Positions 31,719-40,002 of a stretch of 44,848 bases of DNA are shown here, one piece after another (position 1 is the first letter of the stretch; each line of letters opens with the position of its first letter). The notes below the pieces were generated by a model. That model had not been told where the DNA came from, ran no database searches, and saw nothing but the letters and a program-made list of their open reading frames with translations. Made by a program: the position numbers and the translations under genes. Source of the stretch: Thermoleophilia bacterium (GTDB lineage: Bacteria > Actinomycetota > Thermoleophilia > Gaiellales > Gaiellaceae); assembly GCA_014534345.1 (NCBI GenBank), contig JACVRR010000006.1, positions 1-44,848 on the forward strand, written 5' to 3'.

Positions 31719-32735
31719 TCAGGCGACGACGCGCGAGAAGCGGGGGATGATGTCCCGCCCGTAGGCCTCGAGCGTCTCTTCCTGGTTCTTCGTCATCAGG
31801 TAGACGTTGAACTGGTCGACGCCGATCGACTCCAGCTCGCGCAGCTTCGCGGTCGCCTGCTCCGGCGTCCCGAGCACGCAGAAGCGGTCGCAGATCTCGT
31901 CGCTCACGAACTCGCCGTGCCGCGCGCCGACGCGGCTGTGCTCGCCGTAGTCGTAGAACTTGCGCGCCTTGACGTAGTCGGTCAGCGCGGTGGGGATCTC
32001 GGACTCCCAGCCGTAGCGCTCGATCAGGTCCATGACGTGGTTGGAGACCATCGCCGGGAACCAGCGCACCTGCTCGCGCGCGTCGGCGAGGTCGTCGGAG
32101 ACGTGGCTCGGCGCCGAGACGATGCACTTCAGCTCGCCCGGGTCGCGGCCCGCCTCCTCGGCGGCGCGCCGGGCGGTGTCCATGATCCAGCGGATGATCT
32201 CAGGGTCGGCGAGCTGGATGATCACCCCGTCGCCGACCCGACCCGCGGCCGCCAGCGCCTTCGGCCCGTACCCGGCCATCCACATCGGGATCTCGCCGAG
32301 GTCGGTGCGCGCCCACTTCAGCTCCAGCTCCTTGCCGTTCCACTCCACCTTCCGCCCGTTCATCAGGTCGCGGATCGTGGCGCAGGCCCGCTCGTACTCG
32401 GCGACCGGGACGGGCTTCAGACCGACCACGCGGCGGGACGAGTCGCCGCGGCCGATGCCCATCACCATCCGCCCGTTCGAGATGTCGTGCATCGTCGCGT
32501 ACGCGCTCGCCGTCACGGTCGGCTCGCGGATCCCCGGATTGGTCACGAAGTGGCCGAGCTTCATCGTCGACGTGCGCTCGGCGGCCATCGTCAGCAGCGG
32601 ATACGAGTCCTGCCAGAGGACGTGCGAGTCGTACGTCCAGCCGTACTCGAACCCGTGTCGCTCGCCGAGCTGGATCAGCTCGAGGAAGCGCTGGTACGGC
32701 GGGTCGGGCAGGACGGTGACGCCGAAGCTGAGCAT
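31719..32735 (-). CDS. LLM-class, probably F420-dependent oxidoreductase
   Basis: The 338-residue (beta/alpha)8 protein matches the luciferase-like F420 family: FGVTVLPDPPYQRFLELIQL start, YGWTYDSHVLWQDSYPLL, LGHFVTNPGIREPTVTAS, NGRMVMGIGRGDSSRRVVGL and PMWMAGYGPKALAAAGRVGDG. Family members reduce or oxidise substrates with cofactor F420, or FMN in some. Similar proteins occur, as I recall, near dihydropyrimidinase genes, and one lies in this window at 42931. AGGAGG site before the ATG. It might perform a ring-redox step of pyrimidine-like compounds, but that is inference. Confidence 0.88.
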   Translation of the reverse strand: MLSFGVTVLPDPPYQRFLELIQLGERHGFEYGWTYDSHVLWQDSYPLLTMAAERTSTMKLGHFVTNPGIREPTVTASAYATMHDISNGRMVMGIGRGDSSRRVVGLKPVPVAEYERACATIRDLMNGRKVEWNGKELELKWARTDLGEIPMWMAGYGPKALAAAGRVGDGVIIQLADPEIIRWIMDTARRAAEEAGRDPGELKCIVSAPSHVSDDLADAREQVRWFPAMVSNHVMDLIERYGWESEIPTALTDYVKARKFYDYGEHSRVGARHGEFVSDEICDRFCVLGTPEQATAKLRELESIGVDQFNVYLMTKNQEETLEAYGRDIIPRFSRVVA

Positions 32736-32919
32736 CTGACCTCCTCGTCGGGCGCTGACCGAGCAGGGAAACGAGCATAACGCCTCGAATTCGCGCCCTC
32801 GATGAGCTCGACCACCGTCGTACTGGCGCTCGCCGCGGTGGCCGGGTCGCCTGCGCAGCTCGGGCTCGGAGGCCCCGTCCTCGCCAGCGCCGCCGGCGTC
32901 GCCCGACACGTCGCCACGG

Positions 32920-33942
32920 CTACCGCGCTGCGAGCGATCGCACGCACGCGTCCTCGGCCTCGTAGTCGAAGCGCAGGTAGCGCGCGCCGACCGGGAACGC
33001 CGCCTGCCACGGCCGGTCGCGCGTCGCCGCGACGAGGTACTCGACCGTTCGTTCGAGCCACTCGTCGTAGCGCGTGACCGGCCGGTAGCCGAGCTCGTGG
33101 TCGGCGGCCGTCATGTCGACGACGAGCGGCGCCGGGGCCGACCACGGCGTCCCGCCCACCTCCTCCCCGCCCGCCAGCAGCACCTCGACCCACTCGTGGT
33201 CGAGGATGCGCGCGACCGAGCGCCCGATCTCGAGCACCGTCGGCGGCTCGGGGTCGCCGCAGTTCACGGCGCGCGTGCCCGGTCGCTCCGCCGCGAGGCG
33301 GACGAGCTCGCCGAGGTTCGCGGACGAGGTGGTGTGGAAGCGGCTTGCGCCGCGGTACGCGAGGACGACGTACGGGCGCCGGTCGAGCGCGCGCTTGACG
33401 AAGAACCACTCGCGCGCCTGCCGGTCGCCGGGGCCGTGGATCGCGCACGGCCGGACGACCGTCGCCGGGAGTGCGTCCTGCTCGAGCAGCAGGCGCTCCA
33501 TCGCGGCCTTCTCGCGCGAGTACGTCGACTCGCCGGGCGGCGCGGTCGGCTGCGACTCCGGGATGGGGACCGGGTAGTCGGGAAAGTCGTCCGGCCCCTG
33601 CATGTCGTCGAGGACCCGGCCGTCCGTCCCCGCGTAGACGGAGGCGGTCGAGATCGCGACCAGCGAGCCGACGCGGCCCGCGAGCCCGAGCAGCTGCTCG
33701 GCGTCTGCGGGACGCATCGCGAGCACGTCGACCAGCACGTCCGCCCCGTCCGCGACCGCACGCTCGAGCGAGCCCGGCTCGCGGCGGTCGACCGGCGCGA
33801 AGCGCGCGCCTTCCAGCCCCGGCGCGTGCTCGCGCTCGCCGCGGCTGCCGAGGGTCACGTCCCAGCCGACGTCGCGCAGCCGCGGGACGACCGCCCTCCC
33901 GATCATCCCGGTGCCGCCGAGCACGAACGCCGTCCGGGCCAC
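32920..33942 (-). CDS. NAD-dependent epimerase/dehydratase (extended SDR)
   Basis: The 340-residue protein has the Rossmann motif FVLGGTGMIGRAVV and catalytic STASVYAG with YSREKAAME (YxxxK). The middle VRPCAIHGPGDRQAREWFFV and late VNCGDPEPPTVLEIG fit extended SDRs that bind nucleotide sugars or reduce such compounds. Substrate not clear; similar proteins are annotated as mRNA-binding/CSP41-like or reductases. GTG start. It is directly followed (9 bp) on its upstream side by the MFS transporter's stop. Confidence 0.85.
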   Translation of the reverse strand: MARTAFVLGGTGMIGRAVVPRLRDVGWDVTLGSRGEREHAPGLEGARFAPVDRREPGSLERAVADGADVLVDVLAMRPADAEQLLGLAGRVGSLVAISTASVYAGTDGRVLDDMQGPDDFPDYPVPIPESQPTAPPGESTYSREKAAMERLLLEQDALPATVVRPCAIHGPGDRQAREWFFVKRALDRRPYVVLAYRGASRFHTTSSANLGELVRLAAERPGTRAVNCGDPEPPTVLEIGRSVARILDHEWVEVLLAGGEEVGGTPWSAPAPLVVDMTAADHELGYRPVTRYDEWLERTVEYLVAATRDRPWQAAFPVGARYLRFDYEAEDACVRSLAAR

Positions 33943-33951
33943 GGCGGCACG

Positions 33952-35067
33952 CTAGCCGGCGAGCTGCGCCCGCCGCGGCAGCGCGAGCAGCGACGCCGCC
34001 CACAGGACGGCGACCGCCGCGAACCCGAGACGCCCGTCGCCGGGCAGGCCGAACGTCAGCCCGACGAGCGGCGTGCCGACCACGATCGCCAGCGCCGCCC
34101 AGACGTTGACGAGCCCGATCGCGGCGCCCGGCGCGTCCGGCCGCGCCCGCTGCGCGCCGGCGAACGCCGGGGCGAAGGCGAATCCGGCCGCCAGCCCGAG
34201 GATCGCGCAGGCGAGCGCCAGCACCGGCAGCGGGGCCGGCAGGGCGAGCACCGCGGTGGCGCCCGCGCCGGCCGCGAGGCTCCAGCCGACAATCGCCCGC
34301 GCGTGCCGCGCGTGGCGGCGCACGAGCCAGCCGCCGAGCGGCCGGGTGACGAGGCCGGCCGCGAGCGTGAAGGCACCCAGGGCGCCGGCGGTCTCGCTCG
34401 CCGCGCCGGCCCGCTCGAGCAGCGTTACGACCCAGTTCGCGACCACCGTGCTCAACCCGAAGGACGCCGTGTGAATAGCGGCGAAGCGGTAGAGGACGCG
34501 GTCGCCGAGGACCGACCGTAGCGAGGCGCGCGCGCGGGCGACCCGCCCGGTCGCGGGCGCGAGGAGGAGCGCGACCAGCATCGCGAGCGCGAGCGCGGCT
34601 GCGCTGAGGAAGGGCGCGCGCCAGCCGGCGACGTTCTCGAGCAGCGGGACGATCGCGAGCGCGAACCCGCCGCCGCCCACGCCCGCGCCGCCGTACAGCC
34701 CCTGCGCGGTCGCCGTGCCGCCCGCCGCCCGCACGTAGTCGGAGCCGGCGACGAACCCGAGCCCCGTCCCGACGCCCGCCAGCGCGCGCGCGACCAGCCC
34801 GAGCGCTAGCTCGGGTGCGAGAGCAGCGAGGCCGTTGGCGACCGCGAGGACCGCCACCGCCAGGATCCCGGTCTCGCGCGGCCCGAAGCGGTCGACGGCC
34901 ATCCCCGCCGGCACCTGCATCGCCATGTGGACGACGAACAGCGCGGTGGTCAGCAGCCCGACCGCGGCCAGCCCGACCGCGTAGGCGTGCGCCAGCGGCT
35001 CAGCGATCGCGCCGACGTTCGCGATGTTCCAGCCGACAGCGAGGCCCAGCCCGACGCCGACGGCCAC
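33952..35067 (-). CDS. MFS transporter
   Basis: The 371-residue protein has about twelve hydrophobic helices and a MFS loop signature between helices 2 and 3, MAVDRFGPRETGILAVAV. The second loop repeat is RPLGGWLVRRHARHARAIV. It probably exports or takes up a small solute; substrate unknown. The GTG with GGGAGGG close upstream marks the start: the frame runs further to 36078 but there overlaps the regulator gene. It lies 29 bp after the BTAD regulator and probably shares its transcript, as does the epimerase. Confidence 0.88.
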   Translation of the reverse strand: MAVGVGLGLAVGWNIANVGAIAEPLAHAYAVGLAAVGLLTTALFVVHMAMQVPAGMAVDRFGPRETGILAVAVLAVANGLAALAPELALGLVARALAGVGTGLGFVAGSDYVRAAGGTATAQGLYGGAGVGGGGFALAIVPLLENVAGWRAPFLSAAALALAMLVALLLAPATGRVARARASLRSVLGDRVLYRFAAIHTASFGLSTVVANWVVTLLERAGAASETAGALGAFTLAAGLVTRPLGGWLVRRHARHARAIVGWSLAAGAGATAVLALPAPLPVLALACAILGLAAGFAFAPAFAGAQRARPDAPGAAIGLVNVWAALAIVVGTPLVGLTFGLPGDGRLGFAAVAVLWAASLLALPRRAQLAG

Positions 35068-35096
35068 GGCCCTCCCGGCGGCGCCGCGACGCGAGG

Positions 35097-36881
35097 CTAC
35101 GGGACCGCCACCCAGACGGCGCCGTGCCCGGCCGCGAGCGCGATCGCCGCCCGGCCGAGCTCCGCGCGCGCGACGACGACGTTCCGGACGGGGTCGATCC
35201 GACTGACAGCTCCCTCGCGCCCGAGCGCCCACACGGCTCGACGGTCGACCGCGACGTCGATCACGCCACCCGGCACGCGGACGGCAGCCGAGGCGACCTC
35301 GTCGGTGGGGTCGATCCGCCACAGCTGCTCGCCGCGCTCCAGCGCGACCCAGACCGCGCGCGCATCGGCCGCGATCGCGAGCGGGGGAGCCGGCACCGGG
35401 ATCCGGGCGAGAACCTCCCCGGTGGCGGCGTCGAGCCGAGCGACGCGGCCGAGGCGCTCGTGCTGGGGATAGCGCGTCACCGGGTTCGTCACCCATACCG
35501 ACCCGCCGGCGACGGCGACGCTCCGCTCGGCGTCGCCCTCGAGGAACGAGCCGCGTCCCGGGATGCCGATCGGGCGCAGCTCCCCGGTCGCCACGTCGAA
35601 GCGCGTGATGCCGGAGAGCGCGCGCTCCGCGAGCCAGACCGAGTCGTCGTCGGCGGCGACGGCGTCGACGCGGGGCTCGCCCGGCTCGAGCGCGTAGACG
35701 CGATCGGTCCGCAACCGCGCGAACTTCCGCCCGACGCCGTCCACGGCCCAGATCGCCTCCCCGCTCGCGGCGAGCCGCGTCGCACTGACGGCGCTGCCCA
35801 CGGCCGCCGGCTCGCGAGCCGCGGGCCGCACGACGACGAGCGTCCTCCGCCGCGGGATCGCCACGTACACGGCGCGGCGTGCCGCCACGACGTCCGTCGG
35901 GACCGCGTCCAGCGCGATCGCTTCGGTGAGCCGAACGCTGTCGGCGTCGACGACCGCGAGCGACCGGGCCGGAACGCCCGCGACGCCGCGCGGCCGGAGC
36001 GCGAGGGCGCCCACCGCGAGCGCGAGAGCCGCCACGAGCGCCGCGGCGGGAAGCGCCGCCCGGCGCCGCGACGACCACGGGCGCTCGGGCACGGGGCGCG
36101 TCGTCGCCGCCGCGCGAGGCGGCGCGCTCGGCGCGAGCCCGGGATCGTGCTCGAGGATCGCCCGCTCGAGGCGGCGGAGCTCCGGCCCGGGCTCGAGCCC
36201 GAGCTCGTCTCCGAGCCGCCGGCGGTACTCCTGGTACACCGCAAGGGCGTCGGCGTGCCGCCCGGCGCGGTAGAGCGCGCGCATCAGCAGCGCGCGCGGG
36301 CCCTCGCGGTGGGGGTGCTCGGCGACCAGCCGGTCGAGGTCGGCCAGCACGTCCGCGTGCCGCCCCTCCTCCAGGTCCGCCTCGATGCGCGCCTCGAGCA
36401 GCTGCGTGCGGAGCTCCACGAGCCGGGCGATCTCCGCCTGCGCGAAGTCCTCGTACGCGAGGTCAGCGAGGGGCGCGCCGCGGAACAGCGAGAGCGCCTC
36501 GCGGAACGTGTGCCCCGCCGTGCCGGGCTTGCCGGACGCGAGCTCCTCGCGCCCGCGCTCGAGCAGCGCGGCGGCGCGGTCGCGGTCGAGCTCGCCGTCC
36601 CCCACGCGCAGCACGTAGCCGGCGGGGACGGTCTCGAGGCGTCCGCCGGCGCCGTCGGCGGAGAGGCTCTTCCGCAGGCGCGATATGTGGATCTGCAGCG
36701 TCTTCGCCGCGTTCGCGGGCGGCTCGTCGCTCCACAGCTCGTCGATCAACCGGTCGGGGGAGACCGGCTCGTTCGCGTGGAGCAGCAGGAGCGCGAGGAG
36801 CGCCCGCGGCTTGCGGCCGCTCGGGGCCAGCGAGCGCCCGCCGTTCTCGACCTCCAGTGGTCCCAGGATGCGGAAGTGCAC
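35097..36881 (-). CDS. SARP/BTAD regulator with membrane anchor and propeller
   Basis: The 594-residue protein begins with an OmpR-type winged helix (FRILGPLEVENGGRSLAP, KPRALLALLLLHANEPVSPD, TLQIHISRLRKSL), then a BTAD helical repeat domain (~95-245: ALLMRALYRAGRHADALAVY, LGLEPGPELRRLERAIL). After a Pro-rich linker one transmembrane helix follows (~276-296). The last ~300 residues contain repeated short blocks such as VWLAE, VWVTNP, VWVALERGEQLWRIDP and VWALGR, a beta-propeller. The propeller should lie outside, so it may sense a signal and control DNA directly. GTG start; TAGCGT at 36895-36900 could be its -10. First of three minus-strand genes. Confidence 0.87.
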   Translation of the reverse strand: MHFRILGPLEVENGGRSLAPSGRKPRALLALLLLHANEPVSPDRLIDELWSDEPPANAAKTLQIHISRLRKSLSADGAGGRLETVPAGYVLRVGDGELDRDRAAALLERGREELASGKPGTAGHTFREALSLFRGAPLADLAYEDFAQAEIARLVELRTQLLEARIEADLEEGRHADVLADLDRLVAEHPHREGPRALLMRALYRAGRHADALAVYQEYRRRLGDELGLEPGPELRRLERAILEHDPGLAPSAPPRAAATTRPVPERPWSSRRRAALPAAALVAALALAVGALALRPRGVAGVPARSLAVVDADSVRLTEAIALDAVPTDVVAARRAVYVAIPRRRTLVVVRPAAREPAAVGSAVSATRLAASGEAIWAVDGVGRKFARLRTDRVYALEPGEPRVDAVAADDDSVWLAERALSGITRFDVATGELRPIGIPGRGSFLEGDAERSVAVAGGSVWVTNPVTRYPQHERLGRVARLDAATGEVLARIPVPAPPLAIAADARAVWVALERGEQLWRIDPTDEVASAAVRVPGGVIDVAVDRRAVWALGREGAVSRIDPVRNVVVARAELGRAAIALAAGHGAVWVAVP

Positions 36882-36919
36882 GCGCTCCCGCCCGACGCTA
36901 CCACGGTCCGCGGCGGCCG

Positions 36920-36969
36920 GAAACCGGGGTGAAACCGCGGGGACGCCGCCCGAAGCCGGCGCGAAAGCG
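36920..36969. promoter_or_regulatory. Five heptamer direct repeats, candidate SARP operator
   Basis: GAAACCG occurs exactly at 36920 and 36931, with variants GACGCCG (36942), GAAGCCG (36952) and GAAAGCG (36963). Spacing is 11, 11, 10 and 11 bp, i.e. one helical turn, the known pattern of SARP binding sites. It stands 38 bp upstream of the regulator's start and 62 bp upstream of the divergent small gene, so autoregulation and control of both sides is plausible. Confidence 0.65.
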
Positions 36970-37031
36970 GCGTCTCGCACGCTCCGGGGGATGCGGCCGC
37001 ACCGGGCGGCCGGGACAGGAGGGAGACGGAG

Positions 37032-37325
37032 ATGTGTGTGAGGTACACCACGATCACGGCGGCACTCGCGGCGGCGCTCCTCGCGCCGGCGGCGCAGGCG
37101 AACCACCAGTTCGGCGACGCACTGCTCGACGCCGACGGAGCCCGCGCCGGCGCGGTGCCGACCACGGTCCCGACGGAGCCGGTCGCGCGCGTCGAGCCGA
37201 CCGGGTTCGACTGGGGAGACGCGGCGGTCGGGGCGGCCCTCGCGGCGACGCTCGCCCTGCTGCTGCTCGCGCTCGCGGTCCGCGTCCGCAGGTCGGGCGC
37301 GACGGTCCCGCGGGCCGCGGCGTAG
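37032..37325 (+). CDS. Small exported membrane protein
   Basis: The 97-residue protein has a signal peptide (TITAALAAALLAPAAQA, cleavage near residue 23), a short exported segment with ANHQFGDALLDADG, and a C-terminal membrane helix (AVGAALAATLALLLLALAV) followed by RVRRSG, so the tail lies inside. A GFDWGDAAVGA segment precedes the helix. GGAGGGAGACGGAG gives a strong ribosome site. It is divergent from the BTAD regulator and shares the heptamer-containing intergenic region; it may be a target of it. Family not recognised. Confidence 0.72.
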   Translation: MCVRYTTITAALAAALLAPAAQANHQFGDALLDADGARAGAVPTTVPTEPVARVEPTGFDWGDAAVGAALAATLALLLLALAVRVRRSGATVPRAAA

Positions 37326-37381
37326 GACGTGCCGGCCGGAGGGGCGGCGTGCACCGCCGCCCCCCCGGCGATCGCTGCCGG

Positions 37382-38626
37382 TCAGGCGCGCGCTGCGACC
37401 CAGTCCAGCGCCTTGGACGCCAACCGGTCGAGCGCGCGCACCGACAGCTCGATGTGCTCGGGCTTCGTGTCCTCGAGCTTCGTGTGCGAGAGGCCGCGCA
37501 GGCTCTGGACGAACAGCATCACCGTCGGGACGCCGGCGCGGGCGACCTCGGCCGCGTCGTGCAAGGGGCCGCTCGGCAGGCGGTGCGACTCCCCGGCGAC
37601 CTCGCGGACCGACTCGTCCGCCAGCTCCACCAGCTCTTCCTCGAACAGGATGGGGCCGATGTGCCAGATGCGATCCCAGGACACGTCGATCCGCTCCTCC
37701 TCGGCGAAGCGCGCGGCCGCGTCCCTGGCCTCCTCGAGCATCCGCGCGAGCGTGGCGGCCTCCATGTGCCGCTGATCGAGGAGCTGCTCGGCGGTCTCGA
37801 CCACGGAAGTCATGATCCCCGGCCGGGTGACGATCCCGCCCGAGGTACAGACGGCGCCGCCACCCGCGCGGCGCGCGATCTCGCGGATCTCGAGCGCCAG
37901 CTTCGCTGCGCCGGCGAGCGCATCGCGCCGCTCCCCCATGGGGGTCGAGCCCGCGTGGGCCGCCTGCCCCTTCCAGGTGATCAGATGCCGCTCGACCCCG
38001 AACGTCCCGATCACCGCGCCGAGCGGGAGGCCGAGCGACTCGAGCACGGGCCCCTGCTCGATGTGCAGCTCCAGGTAGGCGGCGGCGCTCTCGAGCTGGC
38101 GGCCGGACTCCGTCGCCCGGTCGAGGTCGACGCCGTGCTCGCGCAGCGCGTCAGGGAGGGCGACGCCGTCGCCGTCGACGCGCCGCCGGAGGTCGTCCTG
38201 GTCGGCCATCGTCCGGGAGCACGCGCTGGAGCCGAACAGGCTGCGCCCGAAGCGCGCTCCCTCCTCGTCGGCCCAGTCGACCAGCCGGACGGTGACGGGC
38301 GGCTCGCCCTCCTCGGCGATCCGGCGCAGCACCTCGGCCGCCGCGAGCAGGTTCAGGCAGCCGTCCAGCCAGCCGCCGTTCGGGACGGAGTCGACGTGCC
38401 CGCCGAGCAGCAGCGCGCGCTCGGAGCGACCGCGCAGCGTCCACCACTGGTTCCCCGCCTCGTCGACCTCGTGCTCGACGGGCAGCTCGGCCACCTTGCC
38501 GCGCAGCCACTCGCGCGCCCGCGCCCACGTCTCCGTCCAGGCGACCCGCTGCGCGCCGTGCTCGTCACCCGTCAGCTCCTGCAGCTCGCGTAGCTCCGAC
38601 ACGGTGCGCGGCGGCTGCAGCGGCAT
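37382..38626 (-). CDS. M20 family N-carbamoyl-amino-acid / ureidopropionate / allantoate amidohydrolase
   Basis: The 414-residue protein matches the HyuC/AllC group: LLLGGHVDSVPNGGWLDG with ligands H77, D79 and D88, WADEEGARFGRSLFGS (Glu pair), LELHIEQGPVLES, the lid WKGQAAHAGSTPMGERRDAL and the last His in SLRGLSHTKLEDT. These two-metal enzymes release ammonia and CO2 from N-carbamoyl compounds. With the dihydropyrimidinase at 42931 it would complete ring breakdown to a beta-amino acid, though allantoate remains possible. The start ATG has TAGGGT seven bases upstream. Confidence 0.9.
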   Translation of the reverse strand: MPLQPPRTVSELRELQELTGDEHGAQRVAWTETWARAREWLRGKVAELPVEHEVDEAGNQWWTLRGRSERALLLGGHVDSVPNGGWLDGCLNLLAAAEVLRRIAEEGEPPVTVRLVDWADEEGARFGRSLFGSSACSRTMADQDDLRRRVDGDGVALPDALREHGVDLDRATESGRQLESAAAYLELHIEQGPVLESLGLPLGAVIGTFGVERHLITWKGQAAHAGSTPMGERRDALAGAAKLALEIREIARRAGGGAVCTSGGIVTRPGIMTSVVETAEQLLDQRHMEAATLARMLEEARDAAARFAEEERIDVSWDRIWHIGPILFEEELVELADESVREVAGESHRLPSGPLHDAAEVARAGVPTVMLFVQSLRGLSHTKLEDTKPEHIELSVRALDRLASKALDWVAARA

Positions 38627-38639
38627 CGCGCGGACCCTA
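38627..38639 (-). promoter_or_regulatory. Leaderless start motif TAGGGTCCGCGCG
   Basis: On the minus strand TAGGGT and seven further bases precede the ATG at 38626. It differs from the 10176 motif only in the last base before the start codon. Confidence 0.6.
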
Positions 38640-38664
38640 ACCGGGCCGCGCCCGCGGCCGGGCG

Positions 38665-39021
38665 TCAGCGGCGCTCGACGCGCTCGCAGTCGACGCCGAC
38701 GAAGTCGTCCGCGTCCGCGAGCACCGCGTCGCGACCGGGACCGCAGCCGACCACGTCCGAGCCGCCCCCGCGGGCGTCGACCCGGTCGTCCCCCGGACCT
38801 GCGAGCAGGCGGTCGGCGCCCGGCCCGCCGTGGAGGACGTCCGCTCCCGCACCGCCGCAGACGAGGTCGCGGCCGCTCCCCGCGCGCAGGCGGTCGCCGC
38901 GAGCGGTCCCTGGCCGGGTGCACACGGGCTGCCAGTCGGGCGCCGCGCCGCGCCGCGTCAAGCGCCGGCTCGACGATCCGTCGGCGGCGTAGCGGCGCGC
39001 TCGCCGCGTCTCGCCGGTCAC
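38665..39021 (-). CDS. Ca-binding-repeat (RTX-like) protein, likely 5'-truncated remnant
   Basis: The 118-residue protein has GxGxD-type repeats (GSGRDLVCGGAGADVLHGG, PGDDRVDARGGGSD) and Cys pairs, ending with VGVDCERVERR. Its first ~35 residues, RRYAADGSSSRRLTRRGAAPDWQP, look like the last blade of a TolB/PD40 propeller (DG..RRLTR....PDWQP). There is no signal peptide. It is therefore probably the tail of a larger secreted protein whose 5' part has been lost. However, a GTG with TACGCT six bases upstream could still drive it. Confidence 0.6.
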   Translation of the reverse strand: MTGETRRARRYAADGSSSRRLTRRGAAPDWQPVCTRPGTARGDRLRAGSGRDLVCGGAGADVLHGGPGADRLLAGPGDDRVDARGGGSDVVGCGPGRDAVLADADDFVGVDCERVERR

Positions 39022-39114
39022 GAATCAAGCGTACGGCGACGCTGTTAGGGAAGCGTGAGCCGGCCGGGTCGCACGGCGGACGGACGCAGCGTGCAGTGTG
39101 GTAAGAGGTACGCG

Positions 39115-40002
39115 ATGGCGACCGCGGCCGCCGCCGACCAGCGACGCGCCCCGTTCGCGGCAGGCGTCACCAGGGCGACGAGCGTGGTCGCGACGTTCCT
39201 GGGAGTCCTCGCGGGTCTCTGGGCGCTCTGGGAGGCGTTCAAGTGGGTCGGCGAGGCGACCGGCTTCCGCCTCGGCCGGTTCGCGGTGAACGACCGCACG
39301 TTCCCACACCTGCACGACATCATCGGGGCGCTGTTCGAGCCGTCCCGCCGGAACGGTCCGCTCCTGCTCGAGGTCCTCGTCGACGCCGCGCTCTACACCG
39401 CGCGGGAAGCGGTCGTCGGCTTCGCGATGGGCGCCGTGGTCGGCTTCGCGATCGGCGTGGTGCTGTCGCACTCGGCGCTCCTGCAGCGCGGCTTCCTCCC
39501 GTACATCGTCGCCTCGCAGACGATCCCGATCCTCGCGATCGCCCCGATGGTCGTCGTCTGGCTCGGCTCGCGCGGCATCGCCGGCTGGATGTCGGTGGCG
39601 GTCATCGCCGCCTACCTGACGTTCTTCCCGGTCGCGATCAGCACGCTGCGCGGCCTCCAGTCGGCGGACGCGCGAGCCCTCGAGCTGATGGAGTCGTATG
39701 CGGCGGGCCGGTGGGCCGTCCTCTGGAAGGTGCGCGTTCCCGCCTCGCTGCCGTTCCTCTTCGCCGCCTTCAAGATCTCGGCAACCGCGAGCGTCGTCGG
39801 CGCGATCATCGGCGAGCTGCCGGCGGGTGTGCCGGACGGGCTCGGGACGGCGATCCTCAACTTCAACCAGTACTACTCCCTCGCGCCGACCCGCTTGTGG
39901 GCGACGAACGTGATCGCCGCACTCGTCGGCATCGCGTTCTTCCTCGCCGTCGTCGTGGCGGAGCGGCTGGTCGTGCGCCGCGCGCCCGAGCACTACGCAT
40001 GA
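39115..40002 (+). CDS. ABC transporter permease (NMT1/THI5-type importer)
   Basis: The 295-residue protein has six membrane helices and the SsuC/ThiX-type EAA loop ELMESYAAGRWAVLWKVRVPASLPFLF, where the ATPase docks. A long periplasmic loop with LHDIIGALFEPSRRNGP follows helix 1. Start ATG with AAGAGG upstream (an earlier in-frame GTG at 39055 is less likely). It heads a plus-strand unit with the ATPase (ATGA overlap), second permease, binding protein and dihydropyrimidinase. Confidence 0.9.
   Translation: MATAAAADQRRAPFAAGVTRATSVVATFLGVLAGLWALWEAFKWVGEATGFRLGRFAVNDRTFPHLHDIIGALFEPSRRNGPLLLEVLVDAALYTAREAVVGFAMGAVVGFAIGVVLSHSALLQRGFLPYIVASQTIPILAIAPMVVVWLGSRGIAGWMSVAVIAAYLTFFPVAISTLRGLQSADARALELMESYAAGRWAVLWKVRVPASLPFLFAAFKISATASVVGAIIGELPAGVPDGLGTAILNFNQYYSLAPTRLWATNVIAALVGIAFFLAVVVAERLVVRRAPEHYA

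Noticed and set aside
32802-33077. Plus ORF starting MSSTTVVLALAAVAG
   Set aside because: The first ~40 codons look like a signal peptide, but the rest runs antisense through the epimerase gene and there is no ribosome site; probably chance.
33952-36078. 708-codon reading of the MFS transporter as a fusion protein
   Set aside because: The upstream 337 codons are the other frame of the BTAD regulator and show no domain; the transporter starts at 35067.
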